A stretch of 64,000 nucleotides of DNA from DATLXH01 sp035576005. GTDB lineage: Bacteria; Acidobacteriota; Thermoanaerobaculia; Gp7-AA8. The position numbers were made by a program, and so were the translations under genes. This document shows, in pieces, positions 26,050-36,997 of the stretch; within the stretch, counting starts at the first letter, position 1, and every line of letters begins with the position of its first letter. The DNA lies in assembly GCA_035576005.1 (NCBI GenBank), contig DATLXH010000037.1, forward strand, positions 1 through 64,000. Direction: 5' to 3'. A model generated the notes under the pieces. It saw only the letters and a list, made by a program, of their open reading frames with translations. It was not told where the DNA came from and did no database searches.

Positions 26050-28731
26050 CTAGATCGCTCTTCCCTCCTCGTCGAGGTGAACGATCTCTCCCAGATTCAG
26101 CGACCTGACTCCCTCTTCGATCTTCGCGAGATCTCCGACGAGCAGGTAGCTCGCTCTGCGCGGATCGACGTGGCGCTTTGCCATCTCCGTTACCTCGCCG
26201 ATCGTCGCTCGACCGAGCTCGTCGTACTCACGCTGAAGCTCACTGAGGGGCATTCCTGATATCCACAATTCAGCGACCTGTCCCGCGATTCGCGAGAGCG
26301 ACTCGAATTGCTGCGCGTATCCGCGGATTCGCGTGGTCCTTGCTGCCTCCAGCTCGATTCCGGTCACCGCTCGTTTGCCCGCGAGCGCTTCCAGTTCCTG
26401 CACGAACTCGATCATCGCTTCGCGTGTCTTGTCGGTCTGAATCCCGCCAGTCGCCCACCACGCACCTGCAGCCGAGAATGCCGCGATGCTCGAGAAGACA
26501 CCGTAGGAGTAGCCTTTGGCTTCACGAAGGTTCAGGTTCAGCCGCGTGCCGAAGCCGCCACCGCCCCAGACCGCATCGACCAGGCGGAATCGGTAATAGT
26601 CGGGTGACTTGCGCGTGATGCCGGGAAGGATCTGCGCGACAATCGTCTGCGCCGCATCGGGCCGGTTGACGAGAAAGACCTTTCCTTCGCCCAGCGGAAG
26701 CGGCGGAGGAATGTCGGTCAGCTGCGACGCCGCTCCCTCCCACGATCCAAATGCTTTCGTGACGAGCTCCATTGCCTCAGACATGGAGAGGTCGCCTGCA
26801 ACGACAAGGGCCGAGCTCGCAGGGCGCCAGTAGTCGCGATGGAAGGCCTTCAGCTGATCGGCTGTGATCGCGGCGACTGTGGACGGAAGGCCGCTGGCTG
26901 GCCGGCCGTAGGGGTGGTCAGGTCCGAACGCGATCATGGGACGAATTCGGCCGGCCAGAGATCCCGGATCGTTAGCCTGCTGGCCGAGGGCGTCGAGCTG
27001 GAGCTGCAGTTCCCGGGCGACATCGTCCGAGGGATAGGTCGGGCTTCTCACCACTTTTGCGAAGAGCTCGAGTGCTGGTTCGAGATTCTTTCGCAGAACC
27101 TCGAAGCCTAACGTCGCGTACTCGCGGCCGGCAGCACCACCGAGGCTCACACCGAGGTCGCCAAACGCCTCCTCGATTTCCAGGGCATTCATGGAGGCAA
27201 TCCCCATGTCGATGGTCTTTACTGTCATCTGCGCAAGCCCTTCGAGGCCTGCCGGATCTCCGACGCATCCGGCGCGCGTTGCGATTGTCACGGCGACTTT
27301 TGGAAGATCACTCCGGTTGACGAGGAAGAGTGAGAGTCCGTTGGGGAGAGTGTCTGAGCTGACTTCGGGGGCGACGAAGATCCGGTCGGCCCCGAGGGAG
27401 GGTGAAGTCGATCGGTCGAGAGGGGTCGTCGATGGTTGTTGCGAGCTCTCCGGGCGGTATCGCACTGCTAGACGATTGCGGTTGTCCACCAGGCGCGCGA
27501 TGGCATCGCGCACGCCCTCCGCCGTCGCGTCGCGATATCTGCTCACATCGTTCTCGAGCATTGTGGGATCACCCAGAAAGGTGTTGTAGCGGTTGAGGAT
27601 GTCGGCCTTGCCACCGAAGCCACCGATTCTTTCCAGGCCGCTGACGAACTCAAACTCCCACTTGGTTTTGACGCGGTTGAGCTCGGCTCTGGTCGGCCCT
27701 TTTTCAGCAAGCTCGGCAACGAGCTCGTCGACCCGTCGTTCGATTGCAGCCAGAGAGGCTCCCGGTCGAGCGGTTGCGACGATGCCAAAGCTCCCTGAGA
27801 TCTCGAGTGATTGATTGAAGGCGGAGACATCGCTGCAGAGCTGCTCGTCGTAAACCAGTGCCCGGTTGAGGCGGGACGAGAGTCCGTCGCTCAGGACCCG
27901 CGACGCGATATCGAGGTTTGCATCATCCGGTTCGAAATAGGGAACTGCGGGCCAGACCAGGTAGGCGCGTTCCTGAGGGATGCGGTCCCGGACCTCGATG
28001 GCTTTCTCCCCATCGAGGAACGGCACCCAGCGCGCGGGCCTCTCGAGCGAAGGGCCGGGAGGAATCGACGCGTAGTACTTTTCGACGAGTCGTGCAGCGT
28101 CCTCGGGATCGAAGTCGCCTGCGATGGTGAGTGAGAGATTGTTCGGAGTGTAGTAGCGATGGAAGAACGCCTTGACGTCCTCGAGCGAGGCGGCGATGAG
28201 ATCTTCGTGACTGCCGATCACATCCCACGAGTAGGGATGCCCGGTCGGATGCAGGTTCTCGGTGATCATCATGAACGCCTTGCCGTAAGGAACGTTCTCG
28301 AGGCTCTGTCTCCGTTCGTTGCGCACGACCTCGCGCTGATTGTCGAGATTCTCCTGAGTGAGGGCGTCGGCCAGTGTGGCGAGCCGGTCGGACTCGAGCC
28401 AGACAAGGAACTCGAGATTTCCTGACGGAACTGTGGCGAAATAGTTCGTCCGATCGAAGTCGGTCGTTCCGTTGACGCCGCCCTCGCGCAGGTTCGCGCC
28501 GGCGCGCTCGACGAAGGAGAAGTAATCGTTCGGAGCGTTCCTCGAGCCTTGAAACATGATGTGCTCGAAGAGATGGGCGAAGCCCGTTCGACCCGGGCGC
28601 TCGTTCTTCGAGCCTACGTGGAACCACTCATTCACGTGAACGATTGGAAGTTTTCTATCGAGATGAAGAATGAGTTGAAGACCGTTCGGGAAAACAATTT
28701 TCTCGAAGAGCATCTCCGGGTTGGAGCTCAT
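26050..28731 (-). CDS. M16-family zinc metallopeptidase, two-domain fused form
   Basis: This 893-residue protein carries the inverted zinc motif HLFEH (H53, E56, H57) and the downstream acidic helix (EVVRNERRQS), typical of pitrilysin/insulinase peptidases. The second half repeats the fold without HxxEH and should be the inactive partner half; R and Y residues near the end (RRASYLLVGD) fit the substrate-closing role. Most relatives in Gram-negative bacteria have a signal peptide; none is seen here, so it may be cytoplasmic unless the true start lies further upstream. It degrades short to medium peptides in known relatives. It stands alone. Confidence 0.92.
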   Translation of the reverse strand: MSSNPEMLFEKIVFPNGLQLILHLDRKLPIVHVNEWFHVGSKNERPGRTGFAHLFEHIMFQGSRNAPNDYFSFVERAGANLREGGVNGTTDFDRTNYFATVPSGNLEFLVWLESDRLATLADALTQENLDNQREVVRNERRQSLENVPYGKAFMMITENLHPTGHPYSWDVIGSHEDLIAASLEDVKAFFHRYYTPNNLSLTIAGDFDPEDAARLVEKYYASIPPGPSLERPARWVPFLDGEKAIEVRDRIPQERAYLVWPAVPYFEPDDANLDIASRVLSDGLSSRLNRALVYDEQLCSDVSAFNQSLEISGSFGIVATARPGASLAAIERRVDELVAELAEKGPTRAELNRVKTKWEFEFVSGLERIGGFGGKADILNRYNTFLGDPTMLENDVSRYRDATAEGVRDAIARLVDNRNRLAVRYRPESSQQPSTTPLDRSTSPSLGADRIFVAPEVSSDTLPNGLSLFLVNRSDLPKVAVTIATRAGCVGDPAGLEGLAQMTVKTIDMGIASMNALEIEEAFGDLGVSLGGAAGREYATLGFEVLRKNLEPALELFAKVVRSPTYPSDDVARELQLQLDALGQQANDPGSLAGRIRPMIAFGPDHPYGRPASGLPSTVAAITADQLKAFHRDYWRPASSALVVAGDLSMSEAMELVTKAFGSWEGAASQLTDIPPPLPLGEGKVFLVNRPDAAQTIVAQILPGITRKSPDYYRFRLVDAVWGGGGFGTRLNLNLREAKGYSYGVFSSIAAFSAAGAWWATGGIQTDKTREAMIEFVQELEALAGKRAVTGIELEAARTTRIRGYAQQFESLSRIAGQVAELWISGMPLSELQREYDELGRATIGEVTEMAKRHVDPRRASYLLVGDLAKIEEGVRSLNLGEIVHLDEEGRAI

Positions 28732-28994
28732 GGGGTGTACCTGCCTGGGTCGTGGATTGTGAAGCCGAAAGCGAGGGGCGTGAGGATAACAGGAGTGATT
28801 GTCGTCCGGGGCCGATGGAGGTCAGGGCGGCGCGAGAAAGCGAAACGGTTTAATCCCGAGTGAGTACAAGGGGCCGCGGCTGAGAAAAAGGAGCGAGATG
28901 TCGGGACGACACGTCGTGTCTGTTTCTCAGTCGCGGCGATTTGCCGGACATTCACTCGGTATGACATGTGCTTCTTTCCCGCAGGATCGTGACG

Positions 28995-31037
28995 ATGTCC
29001 GCGGCCGCAGACTGGCATCGACTGCGCAAACCATCCGCCGATATGGCGCCAGGACGTGGCTCGTGGGAAAAGGGTGCAGCGAAGGCAACGGGCTCGCCGC
29101 GGAAGCTGCTCGAGACCTACTTCCCGCCGATGCTCGCGACGCTGGCGACCGATCTCCCTGGATCCCGGGAAAACTGGCTTCTCGAGATGAAGTACGACGG
29201 CTTTCGCGCCATTGCTGCAATCGTCGGAGGAGAGGTTGCGATGTGGACTCGCAACGCACTCGATCTGTCGTCACGATTCCCGCACATCGCTGAGGCGCTC
29301 GCTCATCTGAAGGTAGAGGATGCAGTCATCGACGGCGAGATCGTCGCACTCGATGCGAGCGGAGCTCCGCGGTTTCAGCTCCTTCAGCAGGGCGAGAACT
29401 CAGAGCTGATCTTCGTTTTCGATCTACTGCGCCTCAACGGACACGATCTGCGCTCCCAGGCGGTAGAAGCGCGACGGAGTCTTCTCGAGATGCTGCTCAA
29501 ACGCCCCCCGAAGTTCGTCGTGATCGCGGAGCAAATGGAGGGGGATGCGAAGGAAGCGCTGGATCTGGCAGCGAAACGAGGTTACGAGGGTTTGATCGCA
29601 AAGCAGCGAGGGTCGAGGTACGAGGGACGGCGCTCCAAAGCGTGGTTGAAACTCAAGGCGGTCAATGGGCAGGAGCTGGCCATAGTCGGTTTCAACCCTT
29701 CGACCGCTTTGTCGAGACAGATCGGTTCGCTCCTGCTGGGCGTGATCGAGGATGGAGAGCTTCGTTTTGCCGGGAAAGTGGGAACGGGCTTTTCGGCCCG
29801 AAAACGGGAAGAGCTCCGAGAGCTTCTGCTGCCCGACCAGGTCTCGACCATTCCTGTGAAAGGAGCGCCGAGATTTCGTGATGCCACCTGGGTCAAGCCT
29901 AAGTACGTCGCCCAGGTCCAGTTCACTGAGTGGACCGACGACGGACGGCTCCGCCATCCTTCCTTCCTCGGTCTGCGTCCCGACAAGAAGCCCGCTGAGT
30001 GCGTGAGGGAGAAACCGTCTGTGGGACATTCGATGGAGAGCGGAGGGAGTAAAAAATCGGGGGCAAAGCGCGCGGGCAATGTGGCGAAGCCGAAGGCAGA
30101 GAAGGGAGTTACGACGAAACGTGCTGTGAAGCGGTTGAAGGGTCACGGAAAATTCGTCGACTCTCTGGCTGCTGGCCCAACGGTCATTCTCAGCAAGCCT
30201 GAGCGGATCTTCTACCCACGGGATGGCTTCACCAAAAAAGATGTGGCCGACTACTTCTCGGCCGTGTCCTCCGCGATGATTCACGCACTTGACGGCCGAC
30301 CCATCGCGATGGAGCACTGGAATGATGGAATCGAAAAACCGTCCTGGTACCAGCAGAACATCGGGAAGGAAGCGGAGTCGTGGATGACGCTGGTCGACAC
30401 GAAGACGCGGACGAGCGCTCGCAGTGTCCGTCATCTGATTGTCGACCGGCCCGACACACTTCAATGGCTCGCTCAGCACGCCGTCCTGACAACGCACATG
30501 TGGTCTTCGCGAGCGGGGTCACTCGAGTCTCCCGACTGGCTCGTGTTCGATCTCGATCCGGCGAAAGGGAAAGGAATCGAACAGGCCGTCGACACGGCTC
30601 TGGTGCTTCGAAAGTTGTTCGAGTCGATGGGACTGCCGAGTGTGCCGAAGACCTCCGGAAAGCGCGGCATCCATATTCTCGTTCCTATCGTGAACAACTA
30701 CTCCCATGAGCAGGCAGTGAGCTACGCCTGCACGATCGCAGATGCCGTGGCCGGGCAGCTCGCGTGGGCGACGACCGAGCGTCCTCTTGCGGCGAGGAAG
30801 GGGAGGCTTTATCTGGACTGCCTCCAGAACGGTTACGGGAAGACGATCGTTGCGCCGTACTCACTTCGGGCCATCGACGGTGCTCCGGTGTCGGCGCCGC
30901 TCAAGTGGAGTGAGGTGACAAAAAAGCTCGATCCGGCGAAGTACAACCTGCGGACGATGCCGGCGCGGCTTGCGAAGGTCGGCGATCTGTTCGCTGCTGC
31001 AGTGGATGGTGGAGTCAAGTTGCCGAAGCTCGGCTAG
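28995..31037 (+). CDS. ligD: LigD-type ATP-dependent DNA ligase with polymerase/primase domain
   Basis: From the ATG at 28995 the protein has 680 residues; a GTG at 28968 is an alternative. Residues about 40-330 form the nucleotidyltransferase and OB parts of an ATP-dependent ligase with adenylated lysine K66 (EMKYDGFRA), and DGEIV and LKLKAV motifs. A lysine-rich linker follows. Residues about 400-680 form the LigD polymerase domain with the metal-binding FDLDP pair and the SGKRGIHI loop. The order is ligase then polymerase, and the phosphoesterase domain found in many LigD proteins is absent. It should repair double-strand breaks by end joining with Ku, but no ku gene is in the window. Confidence 0.93.
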   Translation: MSAAADWHRLRKPSADMAPGRGSWEKGAAKATGSPRKLLETYFPPMLATLATDLPGSRENWLLEMKYDGFRAIAAIVGGEVAMWTRNALDLSSRFPHIAEALAHLKVEDAVIDGEIVALDASGAPRFQLLQQGENSELIFVFDLLRLNGHDLRSQAVEARRSLLEMLLKRPPKFVVIAEQMEGDAKEALDLAAKRGYEGLIAKQRGSRYEGRRSKAWLKLKAVNGQELAIVGFNPSTALSRQIGSLLLGVIEDGELRFAGKVGTGFSARKREELRELLLPDQVSTIPVKGAPRFRDATWVKPKYVAQVQFTEWTDDGRLRHPSFLGLRPDKKPAECVREKPSVGHSMESGGSKKSGAKRAGNVAKPKAEKGVTTKRAVKRLKGHGKFVDSLAAGPTVILSKPERIFYPRDGFTKKDVADYFSAVSSAMIHALDGRPIAMEHWNDGIEKPSWYQQNIGKEAESWMTLVDTKTRTSARSVRHLIVDRPDTLQWLAQHAVLTTHMWSSRAGSLESPDWLVFDLDPAKGKGIEQAVDTALVLRKLFESMGLPSVPKTSGKRGIHILVPIVNNYSHEQAVSYACTIADAVAGQLAWATTERPLAARKGRLYLDCLQNGYGKTIVAPYSLRAIDGAPVSAPLKWSEVTKKLDPAKYNLRTMPARLAKVGDLFAAAVDGGVKLPKLG

Positions 31038-31106
31038 CTCCAGACTGTGGAGGGACATTCAATGTCCGGAGGCTTTTGGTTCCGCTACCGCACCGCCCCC
31101 AAAGAC

Positions 31107-31132
31107 GCCGGACATTGGAATGTCCGGCCACA
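31107..31132. repeat. 26-bp palindromic repeat, copy 1
   Basis: CCGGACATTGGAATGTCCGG is a near-perfect palindrome (CCGGACATT against AATGTCCGG). The surrounding 26 bp are identical to 62985-63010. A related ACATTCAATGTCCGG lies 40 bp to the left. It sits between the convergent ligD and pilT-like genes and could end transcription or be a REP-like element. Confidence 0.8.
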
Positions 31133-32657
<1,525 letters not shown>

Positions 32658-32668
<11 letters not shown>

Positions 32669-33137
32669 GTTGTTCCTCCCGAATCTCCGACAGCCTGGTG
32701 ATACGGCTTTTCTGCACGAGGTGAACTTCCGAGTCGCCCTTGAGCAGGAGGAACCGGTCCGGACGATTGATCCAGTCTGCCAGACGGCTTTGAGACGCCG
32801 GCATGTCGATCAGAACGGCCCCGCTCAGAGAGAGTGACCCGCATTCGAGACTTACACGACGCTCGACTCCTGTCAGTCCAACCGCAGAGAACGAGTCGAG
32901 GGCGACCGTCAGAACGATCACATACCGTTTGTTGAGGATGACAGCACGCGATTGACCTTCAGGCACGAAGGGAAAAAACGGGTTCCCATAATTGAGCCAC
33001 TCTTCCGGGCGTGTGGGACCTTCATGGGTTGCAGCCATGGCCGGGAGGAATACCTCGCCCTTCAACTTCTTCTCGTCGAAGTAGGAGATGGATACCGGCA
33101 GTGTAAGTGTCGGGACTCTGAGCTCCTCCATGGTCAT
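32658..33137 (-). CDS. Unknown protein coupled to PilT-like ATPase
   Basis: This 159-residue protein has no motif I recognise. It looks like a mixed alpha/beta, soluble domain, with segments such as KRYVIVLTVALDSFSAV and FLLLKGDSEVHLVQKSRITRL that resemble strands of a small barrel. Its stop codon lies inside the start of the PilT-like gene (11-bp overlap), so it is translationally coupled and probably acts with the ATPase, perhaps as a regulator of pilus retraction. A second ATG two codons in is an equally good start. Confidence 0.7.
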
Positions 33138-33758
33138 CTTCCTGGTCCTCCTACGGCACGCCGCGGGTGGCGTGTGTGTCGCAAATCCCCAGCATTTCTC
33201 AGGGTGCTGAGAGGCGGGCTGCGTTGTTGCCGCTCCTCATCGATGTCCCTTGTGTGCGTCGCTCCGCCCTGCATCAGACTAAACATCCCCTGGCAATGGC
33301 CGAGGGGTTTGGCGACATCTCACTAGAGTAATCGATTGAAGAACGATACTCATATGGGATTCAACGCGAGCCCGCATTTCTCACAGACCTTCGCCGCGAG
33401 ACGACGGATAGCGGCCTGTCTGCGAGGCGTACGACGGTTTCGCGACGAGAGCATAGTTGACATAGTGTCGAGAGCAACGGGGGCGGGTGTAGGGACGCAG
33501 GGCCTGCGTCCGGCACCCGGACATTCGCATCAGGAATTCTGCATCCCGGCATGAACCCTCGTCCAAAGCGATGGCCGACGACAATCTTCTCGGTCAGGGA
33601 CAGGGTACCGGACTGCGGTCGCCCAGTTTCCGCACGGGAACCCGATGTGCTGATGCCCGATCGGTAGTCGTCCTCCCGGACTTTACTGGCACTTACTTAG
33701 CAATGAACGTCTTTGACAATCGTAGTGGTTTGATTGCAATTCGAAGGAGGAACACTTC
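33138..33758. other. 620-bp intergenic region with one hairpin repeat
   Basis: No convincing gene is seen. At 33493-33511 a perfect stem GGACGCAG-GGC-CTGCGTCC is preceded by GTAGG and followed by GGCACC; the same architecture recurs at 61192-61210. The right end holds the promoter region and ribosome site (GGAGGA, about 33746) of the Gly/Ser-rich gene. Confidence 0.55.
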
Positions 33759-34613
33759 ATGGCTCAAAATGACAAGAATTCGTCGTTTGGTGGCGCGACG
33801 GGCGGTGGCTCAGGATCAGGGTCCGGCAGCAGCGGATCGGGTTCAGGATCCGGCTCCTCAGGTTCCGGCTCTCGCGGTGGCGCAGGTTCGGGCATGGGAT
33901 CAGGTAGCGGCTCTTCAGGCTCGAGCTCGTCTGGTTCAGGTTCATCCGGGTCGGGATCGGGGTCTGCGGGCTCAGGGTCATCCGGTTCGGGCTCAGGCTC
34001 TTCCGGCTCAGGTTCGTCGGGTTCCGGTTCTTCAGGTTCCGGCTCCCCCGGTTCGGGTGGCTCGCGCTCGGGAACTGGTTCGGGCAGCGGTTCGTCCGGC
34101 TCAGGTTCCTCAGGGGGTTCGAGCTCAGGATCAGGTAGCAGCTCGTCAGGAACCGGCGCGGGCTCGAGCTCTCGCTCGGGTACGGGCTCGGGATCAACGG
34201 GCTCTGGATCAACAGGTTCAGGATCAACGGGCGCAGGCTCGACCGGGTCATCTGGTGGCTCGACCAGCGGCAGCTCTTCTTCGAGCGGCAGCAGCAAGAG
34301 CACCGGGCTGACTTCACGTGGCGGCAGCGGGAGCAGCAGCTCAGCTGACGACGAGGGAAGCAGTCACGGCGGGATTTTCGACATGCTCGAGAAGATCGGC
34401 GTGAGTCAGTCGCAGATCGATTCGGTCCGAAGCTCGCTCGAAGACGCCAACGTCGACGAGGCACTCGAGAAGGCACGTACCTACGTGAATGATCAGCTCA
34501 GCAAGGCCCGCGAGTACGCCAAGTCCAACCCCGGGGTGGTCCTGGGTGGTCTGGCCGGACTCGTGATCGGAGCCGGATTGCTCACTGCCGCCATGAAAAA
34601 GGGCAAGAGCTGA
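33759..34613 (+). CDS. Gly/Ser-rich protein with C-terminal membrane-anchor domain
   Basis: The ATG follows a strong ribosome site (GGAGGA) and the 284-residue product is plainly expressed. Residues about 9-200 are almost only Gly and Ser in irregular GSGSS units with a few Thr, Arg, Ala and Pro, which should be a flexible, hydrophilic chain. Residues 208-284 form a compact region: an acidic helix (DMLEKIGVSQSQIDSV), a charged helix (EKARTYVNDQLSKAREYAK) and a glycine-zipper hydrophobic helix (GVVLGGLAGLVIGAGLL) before a Lys-rich end, much like DUF883/ElaB tail-anchored proteins. It probably sits on the inner membrane and displays the chain. A terminator follows. Function is unknown. Confidence 0.85.
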   Translation: MAQNDKNSSFGGATGGGSGSGSGSSGSGSGSGSSGSGSRGGAGSGMGSGSGSSGSSSSGSGSSGSGSGSAGSGSSGSGSGSSGSGSSGSGSSGSGSPGSGGSRSGTGSGSGSSGSGSSGGSSSGSGSSSSGTGAGSSSRSGTGSGSTGSGSTGSGSTGAGSTGSSGGSTSGSSSSSGSSKSTGLTSRGGSGSSSSADDEGSSHGGIFDMLEKIGVSQSQIDSVRSSLEDANVDEALEKARTYVNDQLSKAREYAKSNPGVVLGGLAGLVIGAGLLTAAMKKGKS

Positions 34614-34657
34614 TTTCGATTACGACCTGAAGCATTTGCATTTGTCATTTTTCGAGG

Positions 34658-34684
34658 GGCGGCCCAGCGGGCCGCCTCTTCCGT
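34658..34684 (+). terminator. Rho-independent terminator after Gly/Ser-rich gene
   Basis: The stem GGCGGCCC (34658-34665), loop AGC and GGGCCGCC (34669-34676) are perfect complements, followed by TCTTCCGTTTT. Position 45 bp after the stop codon and the T-rich tail support intrinsic termination. Confidence 0.7.
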
Positions 34685-34825
34685 TTTGCAGCGCCGGTCC
34701 GAAATAACTAAAACTGCGAATCAGTTTGCTAGCATGAAACATCCCCTTAGTGTCTAATCGTTTGACGCGACGCCAGTCTGGCATCGGACTCAACGCGCAC
34801 CCTCCCATCTACAAGGAGACATTCC

Positions 34826-36007
34826 ATGCAGTCTGCTACCGCCCAACCTGTTGTCTATCCCAAGATCCGGCCCGGTGCCGCTGTCGGGTTCGCAATCGTT
34901 CACCTCGCAGCGCTGGGGGTGTTTGCGGTGGGCTTTTCCTGGAAGGGTGTAGCGCTTTGCCTCGTCTCCTACTACGTGAGGATGTTCGCCATCACGGCAG
35001 GCTTCCACCGTTATTTCAGCCACCGGACCTACAACCTGAACCGTTTCTGGCAGTTCATGCTCGCCTTCCTGGGGCAGACAGCGGCGCAGAAGGGCGTGCT
35101 CTGGTGGGCGGCAAATCATCGACATCATCACAAATACTCAGATCAGCCTGAGGACCTCCACAGTCCTGTCCAGAGAGGTTTCTGGTGGAGCCATATGGGC
35201 TGGATCATGTGCGACGAGTATTCGAAGGTCGATTACAAGAGCATCCCGGATCTCGCCAAGTATCCCGAGCTGCGATTCCTCGACCGGAATCAGTACATGC
35301 CGACCATGCTGTACGCAGTGGCTCTGGCCCTTACGTTCGGCCCGATGGGCCTGTTCTACGGATACTTCCTTTCAACCGTCCTGCTCTGGCACGGCACGTT
35401 TTCAATCAATAGCGTGATGCATGTCTTCGGCAAGCGCGTCTACCCAACAACGGACGACAGTCGAAACAGCTTTATCTTCGCCCTCGTCACGATGGGAGAG
35501 GGGTGGCACAACAACCACCACCATTACCCCGGCTCAGCAGCCCAGGGATTCCGCTGGTGGCAGCTCGATGGAAGCTATTACGTGCTGTTGATTGCAGAGA
35601 AGCTCGGCATCGTCAAAGGTATGCGACGAGTCCCGGCCCGGATCGTCGAAGCGGCAGGAAAGTATGTCAATGCGACGACAGCGAATGTCTCGACTGCAGG
35701 GGATCGCGTACACGAAAAGATTGAGCAACTCTCCATCCGATGGGCCGAGTTGAAGAGCTCAGCTCAGATCGCGGCTCATCATGCAGTTGACGAGTACGAG
35801 GCAGCGACTGAAAGTGCTGCCGCTCGCCTCAGGCAGCTCGAAGCAGACTACGCGGCCGCAAAGCAACGAGCTGGCGCGGCAGCATACAAGCGGCTCGAAG
35901 AGCTGCGAGCCGAAATCGAGAAAAGCCGGATTCATTTGCTGGAAGCCCTCGAACGGCTGATCGCTGCAGCTGAGCTTGCACTCGGCCCGCAACTCGCCAC
36001 GTCCTGA
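34826..36007 (+). CDS. Membrane acyl desaturase with C-terminal helical tail
   Basis: The ATG follows AAGGAG and gives 393 residues. The three histidine boxes of the membrane di-iron delta-9 desaturase family are present: HRYFSH (H61-H66), HRHHHKYSD and WHNNHHHYP. Hydrophobic helices around residues 20-55 and 165-195 place it in the inner membrane, where it would introduce a double bond into an acyl chain using ferredoxin or a cytochrome. The last 110 residues are a charged, alanine-rich coiled-coil-like tail not found in the basic family. A second, tail-less desaturase lies at 43507-44355. Confidence 0.92.
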   Translation: MQSATAQPVVYPKIRPGAAVGFAIVHLAALGVFAVGFSWKGVALCLVSYYVRMFAITAGFHRYFSHRTYNLNRFWQFMLAFLGQTAAQKGVLWWAANHRHHHKYSDQPEDLHSPVQRGFWWSHMGWIMCDEYSKVDYKSIPDLAKYPELRFLDRNQYMPTMLYAVALALTFGPMGLFYGYFLSTVLLWHGTFSINSVMHVFGKRVYPTTDDSRNSFIFALVTMGEGWHNNHHHYPGSAAQGFRWWQLDGSYYVLLIAEKLGIVKGMRRVPARIVEAAGKYVNATTANVSTAGDRVHEKIEQLSIRWAELKSSAQIAAHHAVDEYEAATESAAARLRQLEADYAAAKQRAGAAAYKRLEELRAEIEKSRIHLLEALERLIAAAELALGPQLATS

Positions 36008-36064
36008 TCTGGTCCGGCTCTTCTATCGACGCTTGCGGGCGTTGAAAGTTCCGATACACGCCTG

Positions 36065-36841
36065 ATGAAGAACGCGATCATTACCGGCGGGTCCAGCGGC
36101 ATTGGGCTCGCTCTCGCAAACGAGCTGGTAACCCGAGGGTATCGAGTCGCGCTGCTTGCGCGCCGGCTCGAGCATCTCGAGCGTGAGGCTTCGCGCCTGC
36201 GCGAGTCGGGAGCGGAGGTCGTGGCCGTCCAATGTGACGTTACGCTCGCCCAGGAAGTGAGATCCGGCGTCCAACGGGTCGTCGAGCAGTGGGGCCCCAT
36301 TGATCTGGTGATTGCCAACGCCGGGTTGGGTTTACCGACTCCCGCTGTCGGATTCGACCTCGGCAATGCCGAGGCGATGATGCGGACGAACTTCTTCGGA
36401 ATGATCTACCTGTTCGACGCGGTAGTGCCGTCGATGATCGAGCGGCGGACGGGCCACTTTGCGGGTATCGCCTCTCTTGCTGGTTTACGGGGACTTCCAA
36501 CCTCCGGGGTGTATTCCGCCAGCAAAGCTGCGATGCAGGCGTTTCTCGAGGCAGTCCGTGTCGAGCTCGCACAGTTCGGTGTGGCAGTCACGATCGTCAA
36601 TCCAGGGTTCGTTCGGACTGACATGACGTCAAAGAACAACTTCACGATGCCCTTTCTCATGGAGGCCGATGACGCGGCCGCGAGAATCGTGACCGGCCTC
36701 GAGCGGCGCTGCGCTACGATCGAGTTTCCTCTCGGTACGAGCCTGATGATGCGGTTCGCCAGGGCGCTCCCGACAGCGGTCTTTGATCGCGTGATGCGAG
36801 GACATGTGAATCGCGAGACTCGATCGTCCTTGAACGGGTAG
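36065..36841 (+). CDS. Short-chain dehydrogenase/reductase
   Basis: This 258-residue classical SDR has the cofactor motif TGGSSGIG near the N-terminus, the NAG motif (VIANAGLG), a catalytic serine in the IASLAG segment and YxxxK in YSASKAAM. An arginine pair after the second strand (LARRLEHL) suggests NADPH preference. A basic C-terminal third extends past the core. It follows the desaturase by 57 bp on the same strand and may act in lipid metabolism, but the substrate cannot be told from sequence. Confidence 0.9.
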   Translation: MKNAIITGGSSGIGLALANELVTRGYRVALLARRLEHLEREASRLRESGAEVVAVQCDVTLAQEVRSGVQRVVEQWGPIDLVIANAGLGLPTPAVGFDLGNAEAMMRTNFFGMIYLFDAVVPSMIERRTGHFAGIASLAGLRGLPTSGVYSASKAAMQAFLEAVRVELAQFGVAVTIVNPGFVRTDMTSKNNFTMPFLMEADDAAARIVTGLERRCATIEFPLGTSLMMRFARALPTAVFDRVMRGHVNRETRSSLNG

Positions 36842-36929
36842 TCGCGGATGCGTTGAAACTCATTCCGCGAGGTTCAACGGTAATATTTTGCGCGTCGTTT
36901 TGAATCTCATAAGTCCTCACCCGGCTCTC

Positions 36930-36969
36930 GGCGTTCCCACCCTCTCCCTCGGAAGAGGGTGGGAACGCC
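36930..36969. terminator. Strong hairpin between convergent genes
   Basis: GGCGTTCCCACCCTCT (36930-36945) and AGAGGGTGGGAACGCC (36954-36969) are perfect 16-bp complements with an 8-bp loop. It lies between the convergent SDR gene and the gene ending at 36998, so it could stop transcription both ways. There is no T-run, and the CTCTCC core links it to the dispersed repeat class, so a pure repeat origin is possible. Confidence 0.5.
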
Positions 36970-36997
36970 GCTTCGCGGCTTAATCGCTCGCGCCGGG

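Noticed and set aside
33571..34311. Alternative plus-strand frame and a minus-strand Glu/Pro-rich frame (33764-34303) through the Gly/Ser gene
   Set aside because: Both are by-products of the repetitive GGC/TCN codons; they lack ribosome sites, and only the 33759 frame has a good one plus a structured C-terminal domain.
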